DNA from: Dipteris shenzhenensis
Lineage: Eukaryota > Polypodiophyta > Polypodiopsida > Gleicheniales
Reading direction: 5' to 3' (one strand)
DNA: 64,000 nucleotides
Assembly: GCA_047967505.1 (NCBI GenBank)
Contig: CM106539.1
Position numbers and translations under genes: made by a program. Shown here piece by piece: positions 55,707 through 64,000 of the stretch. The notes below the pieces were generated by a model that was given only the letters and a program-made list of their open reading frames with translations, had not been told where the DNA came from and ran no database searches. Positions within the stretch are counted from its first letter, which is position 1. Each line of letters opens with the position of its first letter.

Positions 55707-57774
55707 TGGCAAGAAGCCCTCTTACTCTCATTTGCATATATTTGGGTGTGAGGCATATGCACATGTGCCAAAAGAGCTTCGAAAGAAGCTAGATCCTAAG
55801 TCTAGGAAATGCATCTTTCTGGGTTATGGTGAAAGTGGAGAGATGGGCTATCGTCTCTGGGATCCAGAAGCAAAGAAGATAATACACAGCCATGATGTAG
55901 TCTTCAATGAGAAGAAGATGCATAAGGCACCCATGAGGGATGTGGAAATGAGGAGAATCACTTTCCAGGATGTGAATCCACCTGCATATGTTGAGAGACA
56001 GCAAGCTGTCCATGCACCAAATGTGCAAAAATGGTACCACCAAGTACTCCCACAGGTATACAATCAAGGGTAGATGATGGATCATCTATTGGTGGAAATG
56101 ATGAGCCAAATGTGGCTGATATGCAGGTGGGACAGCAAGCTGAAATGCCCTTGAGAAGATCATCTAGAGTGGCTAGACCGCCTGATAGGTTTGTTCCAGG
56201 GGTAGACTATGTGATGCTTATTGATTGCAGGGAGCCTTCTTGCTACAGAGAGGCTATGATGTGTGAGGATCAACACAAGTGGGAGTATGCTATGCAATCA
56301 GAGATGAGTTCACTTATGAAGAATAAGACTTGGGACTTGGTTTCTTTGCTACATGGAAAGAAAGCATTGCCATGTAAATGGGTCTACAAAATGAAGGTCA
56401 TAGGTGATGACATGCCTAGGTACAAGGCCCGTTTGGTCACTAAAGGGTTCAAGTAAGAGAAGGGTGTGGACTTTGATGAGATATTCTCTCCGGTTGTGAA
56501 GATGACCACAGTTAGATGCATGCTTGGACTAGTGGCATCAGAGGATATGGAGCTTATGTAGATGGATGTCAAGATAGCTTTTTTGCATGGGGATTTGCAT
56601 GAGAAAATTTACATGGTGCAGTCGGAAGGCTTTGAAGAAAGGGGAAAAGAGCATTTAGTTTGCAAGCTGAAGGAGTCTCTATGGTCTTAAGCAAGCGCCT
56701 AGAGAATGGTATTAGAAGTTTGATGATTTCATTCGGTCCCAGGGTTTTAGAAGGAGTGAAATTGATCACTGCCTCTACACTAAAAGGGCTAAGGATAATA
56801 GCCTGATAATCTTAGCACTATATGTGGATGATATGCTATTGGCTAGCAAGAATACTTATGAGCTAGATGCATTAAAGGCCAAGTTGCATGGGGCCTTTGA
56901 TATGAAGGATTTGGGACTTGTAGGTCATATTCTTGGTATGAGCATCAAGCGTGATCGGAGTAGGAAACTCCTTTGGCTTTCACAAAAAGAGTATGTTACA
57001 AAAGTATTGCAGCGTTTGGAGGGGGGGAAGGTAGTGAGTACTCCATTGCCTCCATATGTGAAACTGAGTCATACGGATAGTCCCAAATCAGACGAGGAAA
57101 GGGCCATGATGGCCAAGGTTCCTTATGCATCAGCAGTTGGGAGTCTTATGTATGCTATGATAGCTACTAGACCAGGCATTGCATTTGCAGTGGGAGTTGT
57201 TAGCCGGTATATGGCTAATCCAGGAAAGAGGCATTGGGAGGCAGTTAAGTGCATCATGAGGTACATGAAGGGTACCAAGGAGATGTGCATCTGCTTTGGT
57301 AGAGGAGACATGCGTGTACTTGGGTACACAGATTCAGACTATGCAGGGCATGTGGATAGTAGGAGATCCACTTTTGGTTATGTGTTCACCTTTGCAGGTG
57401 GTGCAGTGTCGTGGATGTCTCGCACACAGAAGTGCATTGCTTTGTCTACCACAGAGGCTGAGTATGTTGCAGCCACAGAGGGTTGCAAGGAGGCTATATG
57501 GCTTGATCGGCTAGTGGGAGATTTGGGGATTCATACAGGTGTACCGACATTGCATAGTGATTCCATGAGTGCTATTCAGCTAGCACGGAATCCGGTCTTT
57601 CATGCAAAGACCAAACACATTGAGGTCAGGTACCATTTCATCAGGGAAGTACTTGAGGGCAAGCGCATAGAGCTTGTCAAGGTTCATACAGATGATAACC
57701 CTGCAGATATGCTGACGAAGAGTCTACCTAGTCAGCGGTTTGAGTATTGTCATGTATTGTTGGGCATTGGATAG
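55707..57774 (+). pseudogene. Copia reverse transcriptase and RNase H
   Basis: After a linker (YSHLHIFGCEAYAHVPKELR, CIFLGYGE) the frame moves near 56030 to RRSSRVARPPDRF and the RT: WVYKMKVIGDDMPRYKARLV, FDEIFSPVVKMTTVR, DVKIAFLHGDLHEKIYMVQ, and the active site LYVDDMLLASKN at 56818-56853 (YVDD). From 56824 to 57774 there is an uninterrupted 316-codon frame covering the RT end and RNase H: AVGSLMYAMIATRPGIAF, SDYAGHVDSRRSTFGYVF, CIALSTTEAEYVA and DNPADMLTKSLPS. Upstream stops (TAA after KGFK at about 56454, TAG at about 56560 and about 56716) sit where this family has Gln or another sense codon. Confidence 0.92.
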
Positions 57775-57827
57775 TATGCTCACTGGTTGTTCTCCCGGAA
57801 AGGCACATTGTCCTTTAAGTGGGAGGT

Positions 57828-57998
57828 TGTGGGGGTTAAAGGTCACTGTGCCTTTACCCCGGTTATGTACAATACTCAAACACATATATAAATGAATGAA
57901 AAAGAAGATTAGGGTGTTCTGCACCCACCAAAAACTTGTGTGGCTCTCTGTTTCTCTCTCTCCCTCTTCCGTTCTTGCTTCCGTTGAGAGCACTCTCA
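57828..57998 (+). repeat. 3' LTR of the Copia element (171 bp)
   Basis: The length is exactly that of the 5' LTR, and it is followed by the GAGAA duplication and then G-rich DNA continuous with the left flank. Confidence 0.95.
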
Positions 57999-58245
57999 GA
58001 GAAGGGGGTGGTTTGGGGTGGAGGGGGTGGGAGGGGGTGATGGAGAAGGGGGTGGGGGGGTTGTGGAGGGAGTGGTGGAGAAGGGGGGGTGGGGGTGCGG
58101 GTGGGGTGGCGGGGGTGGTGGAGACGGGGGGGGTGAAGGGGGTGATGGAGGGGGAAGGGGGGGAAGGGGATGGTGGTGGAGGGGCGGGTGGAGGGGGAGG
58201 GGGGTGGAGAGGGTGGTGGAGGGGGGGGGAACTTAAAGGATGGGA
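57999..58245 (+). repeat. G-rich low-complexity DNA, right flank of the Copia element
   Basis: GGGGG runs separated by T, A or TGG recur every 5-12 bp. Many sets of four G-runs with short loops would satisfy a G-quadruplex pattern on plus. Open frames encode only Gly, Glu, Val, Trp and Arg. Confidence 0.85.
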
Positions 58246-58259
58246 AACTTTGACAGAAA

Positions 58260-59560
58260 TCTAAAGTGAGGAAGAGATGGTCGCCTTAATGCTCTCCAAG
58301 TCTTTCTCGATGTAACGGGATTGTTGAGGGCGAATGGACGGTGAGTGGATGGCTAGGTTATTGTCACTGAGGATGGGAGTAGGGTGGTGGTCGATGGAGA
58401 GAGAGGAGTGTCTTGCATAGGGCTTGAAATGGGGAAGAGGATGGAGGCAAGATGTGAAAGAAGAAGAATGAGGGGGTGGAGTGGATTTTTATAGGAATGG
58501 GTGTAGGTTTTAGGGTTAAACCCTAAACTCTTCCCGAGCCATAACTTTTCATGGTTAGCTCGGATCGCTCTTCTATAAAAAGGTGAAATGATCAAAATTG
58601 CAAGCTCTAAACATTCATGTCCACTACCTATTCTGATTTTTTAATCAAGTGGCTTCTTTTTAAGAAATAAATAAAATTTCTTAAGGTAGTAACCTAGGGT
58701 TGATGCTTGGGGTTGATATGTTTGGCTAGAGTTTGAAAAAACAAATTACTCTCCTTGCCCTTGAGGGTTATGTTCGTGAAAGTTTGTAGTAGTTTGTTTT
58801 TTACACATACTTGTGTGTGTTTACTTGTTACTTGAGACGCTAGTCTCCTCGACAGCAGTGCCAAATGTAGGCTCTTTCCAACGACTTCCATAGGAAGAGC
58901 AAGGTATTCTTAGTATGCAGGGTTCCGAGGCTTTTTGTCACCTACATATATCGGTGTTGTCGTTTGTAGTATAAGTGTAGCTTAGGACCTCAGGTCATAT
59001 TTCAGTGAGAGATGTAGGCTTAAGTGTGGTAAGCAAATATAGTGCAAGCATGTGTGAAATGAATGTGCGTCATCATGGTTGGGGTAATGAAGGCTTTCGC
59101 CTTCATTGGGGGTTGAAGGGTTTAGGAGGAGTTTAAGGGTTAGAGGGAGGTTCAGGGTTTAGAAGGAGGTTCCAAGCTTCAGAGAGAGGTTTCAGAGTTT
59201 AGAAGAGATTCAAGTGTTAGAAGGAGGATCCAAGGTTCAGGGTAGAGTACATGGTGGAGAACTCGTCTCCCTCATAGATCATGGCGTTTAAGGGTTGAGG
59301 AACTAAGGGTTTAGGAGGAGCATAGGAGTGGGAGAGGAAGAAGATGTAAGAGCATAGGGGGAAAGGAGGGAGGAGGAGGAGGAGGAGGAGGGAGGAGGAG
59401 GAGGGAGAGGATGGGTTGCAAGGTTGGAGGAGAGGGGAGGAGGAGTTGCAAGGTTAGGACATGCTTTTGGACATGGAATGCAAGGAAGCATGGACACTTG
59501 AGGCAATTGCTTGGAATATCAAAGTAGATTTCAACACAATGCCCTAAAGAGTCTGGGCTT
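58260..59560. other. Segment without recognised genes
   Basis: No coding family was recognised. It includes repeated GGTTCAGAG/AGGTTTAGA phrases at 59100-59260 and an AGG tract at about 59367-59415. CCCTAAA-like TTAGGGTTAAACCCTAAAC occurs once near 58509. Confidence 0.45.
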
Positions 59561-59631
59561 CATTCCATTATGGGGTATTGATACAAGTTGGAGCGTTTAT
59601 CTCTCTACATATAGGAATTGTAAGACATTCC

Positions 59632-59802
59632 CTCTCTACATGTAGAACTTGCATGTAGAAGTTGCATGTAGGAGTTGCATGTTGAACTCGCATGCAAGAC
59701 TTGCATGTAGGAGATGCAAGTAGAACTTGCATGTAGAACATGCATGTAGGAATCGCATGTAGGACTTGCATGTAGGAGTTGTAAGTAGAACTTGCATGTT
59801 GA
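59632..59802. repeat. Degenerate 14-15-bp tandem repeat (GACTTGCATGTAG)
   Basis: About twelve imperfect copies of a unit like GAACTTGCATGTAG or GGAGTTGCATGTAG. Each contains the palindromic GCATGT/GCATGC core (RY/Sph-like CATGCA in some). No coding frame is conserved. Confidence 0.85.
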
Positions 59803-60241
59803 GGATTCCTAAGAGAGATTATTCCTAGCCATATGCAAGTACAAGTGGAGCTTTGCTGCTACTCTACACACACATTCTATACTACCTAAGTCCATGTTGG
59901 AACAGAGACAACAGTGGCGCTCATCTCCTCCCTTGGATCCATTAGTTGATCAAGGGCTTATATTTGATGCCTCTAATCCTTTGATAGTATCCCTTAGATC
60001 TACCCCTTGACACCCATCTCCACCATAGATCTACCAAAGATCCAATGGTCCACAAATAAAGGCGCCTTCTCCCTCTTCAATACAGTCCCCTCCTATTTGT
60101 CAAAGTTTGCCAGTTTGGAGCCCACCAAAGGTGCCTCCCTTAAGTCTCCCACCATTTTGAGCATCCTAGGCCTTTGATTCATCCACCATTCACCTCCATC
60201 CAAAGGCCTGCAAGGTTCCCAAATTCAAAATAAAGGTACCC

Positions 60242-60552
60242 ATGTTAGTTGGGTCAATGCTACGAGACCCTTAGACCATGGGTTACCATAGTGGATTCAA
60301 TTCCAATTAACTTAATCCATTTCTTGATACTTTCCTTATGAGGCCCTTTTGAGACCCAAAATCTCCCCTAATGTAGGAGGACAGCTTCATTAGGAAACAG
60401 GGATGTGGAATGCCCCACCTAGAGCACCTAAAGCCATCAGGGGAGAATTGGGGTCTCAAAAGGGCCTCATAAAGAATTGATTAAGAAATGGATTAAGTTA
60501 ATTAAAAGTGAATCACTATGGTAACCCATGGGCTAAGGGACCCTTAGCATTT
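60242..60552. repeat. Long inverted repeat (about 120-bp arms, about 60-bp loop)
   Basis: The left arm (about 60250-60373) includes CCATGGGTTACCATAGTG, TTAACTTAATCCATTTCTT and GAGGCCCTTTTGAGACCC. The right arm (about 60437-60550) holds the same words in reverse complement. The loop is about 60380-60436. Arms differ by several substitutions and indels. A third, partial copy of the GAGGCCCTTTTGAGACCCC...CTCCCCTAATG end lies at about 61476-61511. This fits a foldback/MITE-like element or an inverted pair of a dispersed repeat; no target duplication was fixed. Confidence 0.8.
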
Positions 60553-60694
60553 ACTCAATTGACATGGTTTGAAATTGATCAACCTTGGCCTTTGGGGAGA
60601 TGGGTGTTGGATGGATCAAATGCCTAGGATGGATTTGATGGGCTCCAAGTGGCAAGATCTCACAAGGGGAGGAGAAGGTTTGACTTTGTGGAGG

Positions 60695-60895
60695 CCTCAT
60701 TAAGAGGTAAAAGGTGCCTTTTCATGTGTACCCTTGATCAATGGCCAAGATTGAGGCGCTTGTTTGGAGGGCTAGGATGAAAGCGCCTTTTACCTCATTA
60801 AGAGGTAAAAGGTGCCTTTTCATGTGTACCCCAAGATCAATGGCCAAGATTGAGGCGCCTGTTTGGAGGGCTAGGATGAAAGCGCATTTTGGATG
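60695..60895. repeat. 98-bp tandem duplication
   Basis: CCTCATTAAGAGGTAAAAGG starts at 60695 and again at 60793, followed in both copies by TGCCTTTTCATGTGTACCC and by CAATGGCCAAGATTGAGGCGC. Confidence 0.9.
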
Positions 60896-60959
60896 GTGGA
60901 GATGAAGATCCAAGATCAAGGGCTTGGATTGAAGTGCCTGTTTGGATGGCCTAGATTGA

Positions 60960-61262
60960 TGAAGCACCATTTGCTCTATCCTCCTCCCTTGGATCTAACC
61001 TTGATCTATAAAGTAGATTGAAGTGCCTTTTGCACTCATCCTTTCCCTTGGATCCACACCTTGATCTATGGCCCAAATTGGAGCGCATTTTACTCTCATC
61101 TCCTCCCTTGGATCCACCCCTTGATCCATGGCCCAAATTGGAGCGCATTTTACTCTCATCTCCTCCCTTGGATCCACCCCTTGATCCATGGACCAAATTG
61201 AAGCACATTTTCCCCTCATCCTCTCCCTTGGATCTACCTATTGATTTAATGGCTGGGAGTGC
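60960..61262. repeat. 60-bp tandem repeat, about 4-5 copies
   Basis: Units containing TCCCTTGGATCCACNCCTTG, ATGGCCCAAATTGGAGCGC and ATTTTACTCTCATC repeat with an exact 60-bp period (phase points 61021, 61081, 61141, 61201). The two central copies are nearly identical and the outer ones diverged. The period is divisible by three, so frames stay open on both strands, but no protein is suggested. Related phrases occur at 59925-59945 and 60840-60950. Confidence 0.92.
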
Positions 61263-61569
61263 TCTACCACAAATTTGAATGTGACCCTTGGATTGGAGAT
61301 CATATCAATGGCTAGGAGTGAGTACCATGGGTGAGAGGTCTCCCCAGCCATAAAAGCTCAACATGTCCTTTTGTACAACACAACATACCAGTGTGATGTG
61401 TCCCACACAAAGAAGCACTCTCATTGGTACACCTCAAATCCCTCTCTAATCCCTTGAAATTAGGAAATACTAATTGGAGGCCCTTTTGAGACCCCATTTC
61501 TCCCCTAATGTAAGGGATTGGATACCTGAGAGCCCCTATAACAAACAAACCAAGAGAGAGGGAGGCATC

Positions 61570-62540
61570 ATGCATGGTGCCACATGGGGACTACAACCTT
61601 CCCTTCCTCCACAAATGAACGTCTAGAGTCATATCCAATGAAACTTCATATATTGTGATTCTCTGTGGAGAAGGAAAACAAAGGGTTGCTCTTAGAAGGT
61701 CGAACCATCTGGACCGCCTCGAAACAATGATTATAAGCCTTTAAATAGGCAAAGACCAAGATTGAGCTACCTATTTGAATTGACCTTCCCACCCAAAATC
61801 CCATTTTCTTTGGTACCAAACAACCACAAGCTAGTAATCTCCCAAAAAGTATTGTCTTGTCCTAGTGCCAATCTAGTGCATAATATATGTAGCACTACTC
61901 CAACCTTACAGTGTGTGCATCCTACCACACTAAAATGCAAATCCTCCATTTCACCTGGATTGCCCATCTATGCTATGCTATTACATGAGTTCTAGATGAT
62001 GGAGTCATTCCCTCAAGGTCGTTTGAGATGAAAACCTCAAATTGTAAGACCTTTGCTTTTGGTGAAGGGGAAAACTCATGCAAGGGAAATCCCTTGGTGG
62101 CCACTTGTAGTAGCATGACCCATCCTATCTATGATGTAATCCATTTCCCAAAGAAATTTTAACCTCTCTTCAACATGTGAAGCTATGAGCTTCAAAGCAA
62201 TAGTTGCAGCTGCAAAAGAACTTGTGTGTTTTCATTTCAATGCCTACATTTTTTATTTGTTTATCATTTTAAAGCTTAACAAAAAAAAAGTTTAAATCTA
62301 GGAAGTTGAAAACAAAGCTAGAAGCGATTATTGTAGGAAGCTTGACCTAGCAAGTGAGATGTGTTAAAACCACTTAAATTGGACTAATTCAACAAGGCAA
62401 GAGCACAATTTGCACACAGCATCAATCGAACCTGCTAATCGGTCAATTAAATCACGGAGAACGAAAGAGAAAATGCAAAATCTATCAACCAAACTCACCA
62501 CACCAAAGAAGAATTTGTGAACAAAGATCCCTTGACATTG
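61570..62540. other. Segment without recognised genes; 3' flank of the kinase gene
   Basis: Nothing recognisable is present except that 62300-62556 should contain the 3' UTR of the kinase transcript. No coding family was recognised. Confidence 0.5.
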
Positions 62541-62556
62541 CTGTTGGGCGATGTAT

Positions 62557-63801
62557 TTAAGGTTGAATATCAACTGTGAAAGTCGACGACAACAAATTGC
62601 TAGACAGTGGAGGTTCTTTCACCTCCACCTTCCCCTCAAGCATCTGCACCACCTCTCCCATCGTCGGCCTCATCTTAGCCATCTCCTGAATGCACCACAG
62701 CGCCACCCTCATGCTCACCTCGGCTTCCTCTTCCGTCACCTTCCCCCTCACCGCCGCATCCACTACCTCCACCACTCTACCCTCTCTCAACTTCCTCATC
62801 ACTAACGTTGGTAAATACGAGTCCTCCGGATCCTCCTGCATCTGATCCACACTCCTCCTCCCGCTCACCAGCTCCAGTAGCACCATCCCGTAGCTGTACA
62901 CGTCGCTCTTGCTGTCGATGCCCTCTCCCAGCAGCCACTCTGGTGCTAAGTACCCCGGAGTGCCCCGCGCGGTAGTCACCACTCGGCTCCGATCCCTGCC
63001 CATGCTGCAAGATAATCCGAAGTCTGACACTTTCGCTCGGAATCGGTTGTCCAACAAAATGTTCTCCGGTTTCACATCCAAATGCAATATCCTCTCCTCG
63101 CACTCTTCGTGCAAATACGCCAGGCCTCGAGCAGTCTCCACTGCTATCCTGAACCTCGTCTTCCAATCCAGGAACGCTGTCGATGATGACTCCGCTTCGT
63201 CATCCTTGCTTCGGAAAATCCATCTTTCTAACGAGCCTCTAGGCATGAGCTCGTAAACCAGCAATCTCTGAAATGACTCTGCACAAAATCCTTTCAAGGA
63301 CACCAGATTCACGTGTCGTATCTTCGATATGGTAGCGACTTCTGCACAGAACTCTTTCTGTCCCCGCCCTTCTCTCTCTAGCCTCTTCACCGCAACGTTG
63401 CTGCCGTCTCGCAGTGTCCCTTCGTAGACCGAACCGAACCCGCCTCGTCCCAGCTTCTTAGTGAAATTTTCGGTGATGCTCTGCAGCTCCGTGTATGAAA
63501 ATCTCGTTGGTAGCCCGGACAGGCTGTTCAGAAATTCTGCATCCAATTCCCCCACTTCGATGGCGTCCATTGCATGCTTAGCATTTTCCTTAACCCTGAG
63601 ACCGTGTGCGAACAGAAGTAAGCACATAAAGACAAAAATCAGGCAATTGGTTATAATGGTCTCGGCTCTCAGGACGGCGGGGGGATGCTTCATGCTAATG
63701 GGTTTGTAAGCGAAGAAACCTAGGAGCAATATGTCGATGACTAAGAAGGCAATTGCGCAGGTGAACCATATGGAGCTCCTCCTCTTCAAGCAGCAATTCA
63801 T
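62557..63801 (-). CDS. Receptor-like Ser/Thr kinase, SD2-5 type, no ectodomain, non-RD
   Basis: An intact, single-exon frame of 414 residues. Residues 11-31 and about 48-66 are hydrophobic (two membrane segments separated by a short basic loop); there is no lectin, PAN or EGF domain. Kinase, about residues 113-390: LGRGGFGSV (117-125), VAVKR with Lys139, Glu154 in helix C, HLDVKPEN with catalytic Asp242 and Asn247, DFG 260-262, GTPGYLAPEWL and SDVYSYGMVLLELVSGRR. The catalytic loop has HLD, so it is a non-RD kinase. Motifs match the kinase domains of G-type lectin S-receptor-like kinases such as SD2-5. The role is membrane-linked phosphorylation signalling, the ligand unknown. The start is chosen because the first Met precedes the membrane segment and the upstream DNA is a GA-rich leader. 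No stops or frameshifts were seen. Confidence 0.9.
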   Translation of the reverse strand: MNCCLKRRSSIWFTCAIAFLVIDILLLGFFAYKPISMKHPPAVLRAETIITNCLIFVFMCLLLFAHGLRVKENAKHAMDAIEVGELDAEFLNSLSGLPTRFSYTELQSITENFTKKLGRGGFGSVYEGTLRDGSNVAVKRLEREGRGQKEFCAEVATISKIRHVNLVSLKGFCAESFQRLLVYELMPRGSLERWIFRSKDDEAESSSTAFLDWKTRFRIAVETARGLAYLHEECEERILHLDVKPENILLDNRFRAKVSDFGLSCSMGRDRSRVVTTARGTPGYLAPEWLLGEGIDSKSDVYSYGMVLLELVSGRRSVDQMQEDPEDSYLPTLVMRKLREGRVVEVVDAAVRGKVTEEEAEVSMRVALWCIQEMAKMRPTMGEVVQMLEGKVEVKEPPLSSNLLSSTFTVDIQP

Positions 63802-63900
63802 GATGTAGCTCCGATCCCTTGTCTTGTCCTTGTCCTTTAATAGTCTCTGGACCTTTGCGTCCCTCTCTCTCTCTCTCTCTCGTTCTACCTCAAAGAGTGG
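63802..63900 (-). promoter_or_regulatory. GA-rich leader of the kinase gene
   Basis: On minus, a (GA)n tract (63863-63882) lies 60-80 bp before the ATG. The GEM-like gene has the same kind of leader. It is probably in the 5' UTR; the transcription start lies further up, possibly outside the window. Confidence 0.5.
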
Positions 63901-64000
63901 AAGGTAAGACGATTGAAGAAACTTGGTTTCTGAAGGGAAGTGGCTTCGACATCCTTGTCGGTGCTTGACGAGGAAGCGGGCTGGAAGGCGCCCTGCATGG

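Larger units (their letters stand above)
52137..57998 (+). mobile_element. Structurally complete Copia LTR retrotransposon with degenerate pol
   Basis: LTRs of 171 bp at 52137-52307 and 57828-57998 (TGTGGGGGTTAAAGG ... ACTCTCA) are flanked by the target duplication GAGAA (52132-52136 and 57999-58003). A primer-site variant (TAGTATCAGAGCCC, 52310-52323) follows the 5' LTR; the polypurine tract AAGTGGGAGGT ends at 57827. The LTRs differ at 6 of 171 positions. Gag, protease, integrase, RT and RNase H are all present in Copia order (53750-57774), but stops and frameshifts prevent a single product. A 1.4-kb leader (52308-53749) separates LTR and gag. This is the only full-length-type LTR element in the window, and it lies outside the GEM-like gene. 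Confidence 0.95.

Noticed and set aside
52137-57998. Annotating the Copia polyprotein as a functional CDS
   Set aside because: At least three frameshifts and several stops occur between gag and RT, although RT-RNase H is open.
58018-58264. Gly/Trp-rich plus-strand ORFs
   Set aside because: By-product of the G-rich low-complexity tract.
59632-61262. CRISPR-like arrays
   Set aside because: The repeats are head-to-tail without unique spacers, and the DNA is eukaryotic.

Overview
This is a plant nuclear window: one host gene spread over about 28 kb, one compact host gene at the right edge, and transposon debris almost everywhere else. Copia and Ty3/gypsy retrotransposons primed by the usual plant TGGTATCAGAGC-type site, a CACTA transposase, a plant GEM-like/FIP1-like protein and an S-domain-type receptor kinase all point to a land plant. 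Three introns of 8-10 kb packed with retrotransposons, abundant (CT)n/(GA)n microsatellites and a Rep-helicase-endonuclease helentron suggest a large fern or gymnosperm genome. I lean towards a fern, but the species cannot be fixed from the sequence.

Minus strand, 30197 to 2264: a complete four-exon gene for a 204-residue GRAM-domain protein of the GEM-like/FIP1 family. Its exons are 70, 93, 275 and 177 bp and join in frame (615 nt); its introns are 10,202, 9,065 and 8,052 bp. Intron 3 holds LINE fragments and two nested gag-only LTR retrotransposons of opposite orientation, both with 5-bp target-site duplications. Intron 2 holds a Copia pol remnant and a gypsy integrase/chromodomain remnant split by a third gag-only LTR element. 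Intron 1 holds gypsy debris, a probable LTR and a 558-bp tandem array whose unit looks like a promoter.

30.9-35.3 kb: a decayed helentron-like element on the minus strand (HUH/Y2 Rep, PIF1-type helicase, AP-type endonuclease). 38.0-40.1 kb: an unidentified, decayed, multi-exon gene-like locus with four very short GT-AG introns. 40.1-43.1 kb: a transposon-like remnant and a 600-bp pure purine tract. 43.9-47.2 kb: a CACTA transposase whose N-terminal half is on plus and C-terminal half on minus. 47.6-50.6 kb: a second helentron helicase fragment, a gypsy fragment and a proline-rich minus-strand ORF. 50.7-52.1 kb and 58.0-58.2 kb: low-complexity C-, G- and GA-rich DNA, into which a structurally full Copia element (52137-57998, 171-bp LTRs, 5-bp target-site duplication) inserted; its reading frame is broken by stops and frameshifts. 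58.3-62.5 kb: short tandem repeats and a long inverted repeat. 62557-63801, minus: an intact single-exon receptor-like kinase gene with two membrane segments and no ectodomain.

Only the GRAM-domain gene and the kinase look like functional host genes. No tRNA gene, rRNA gene or CRISPR array was seen.
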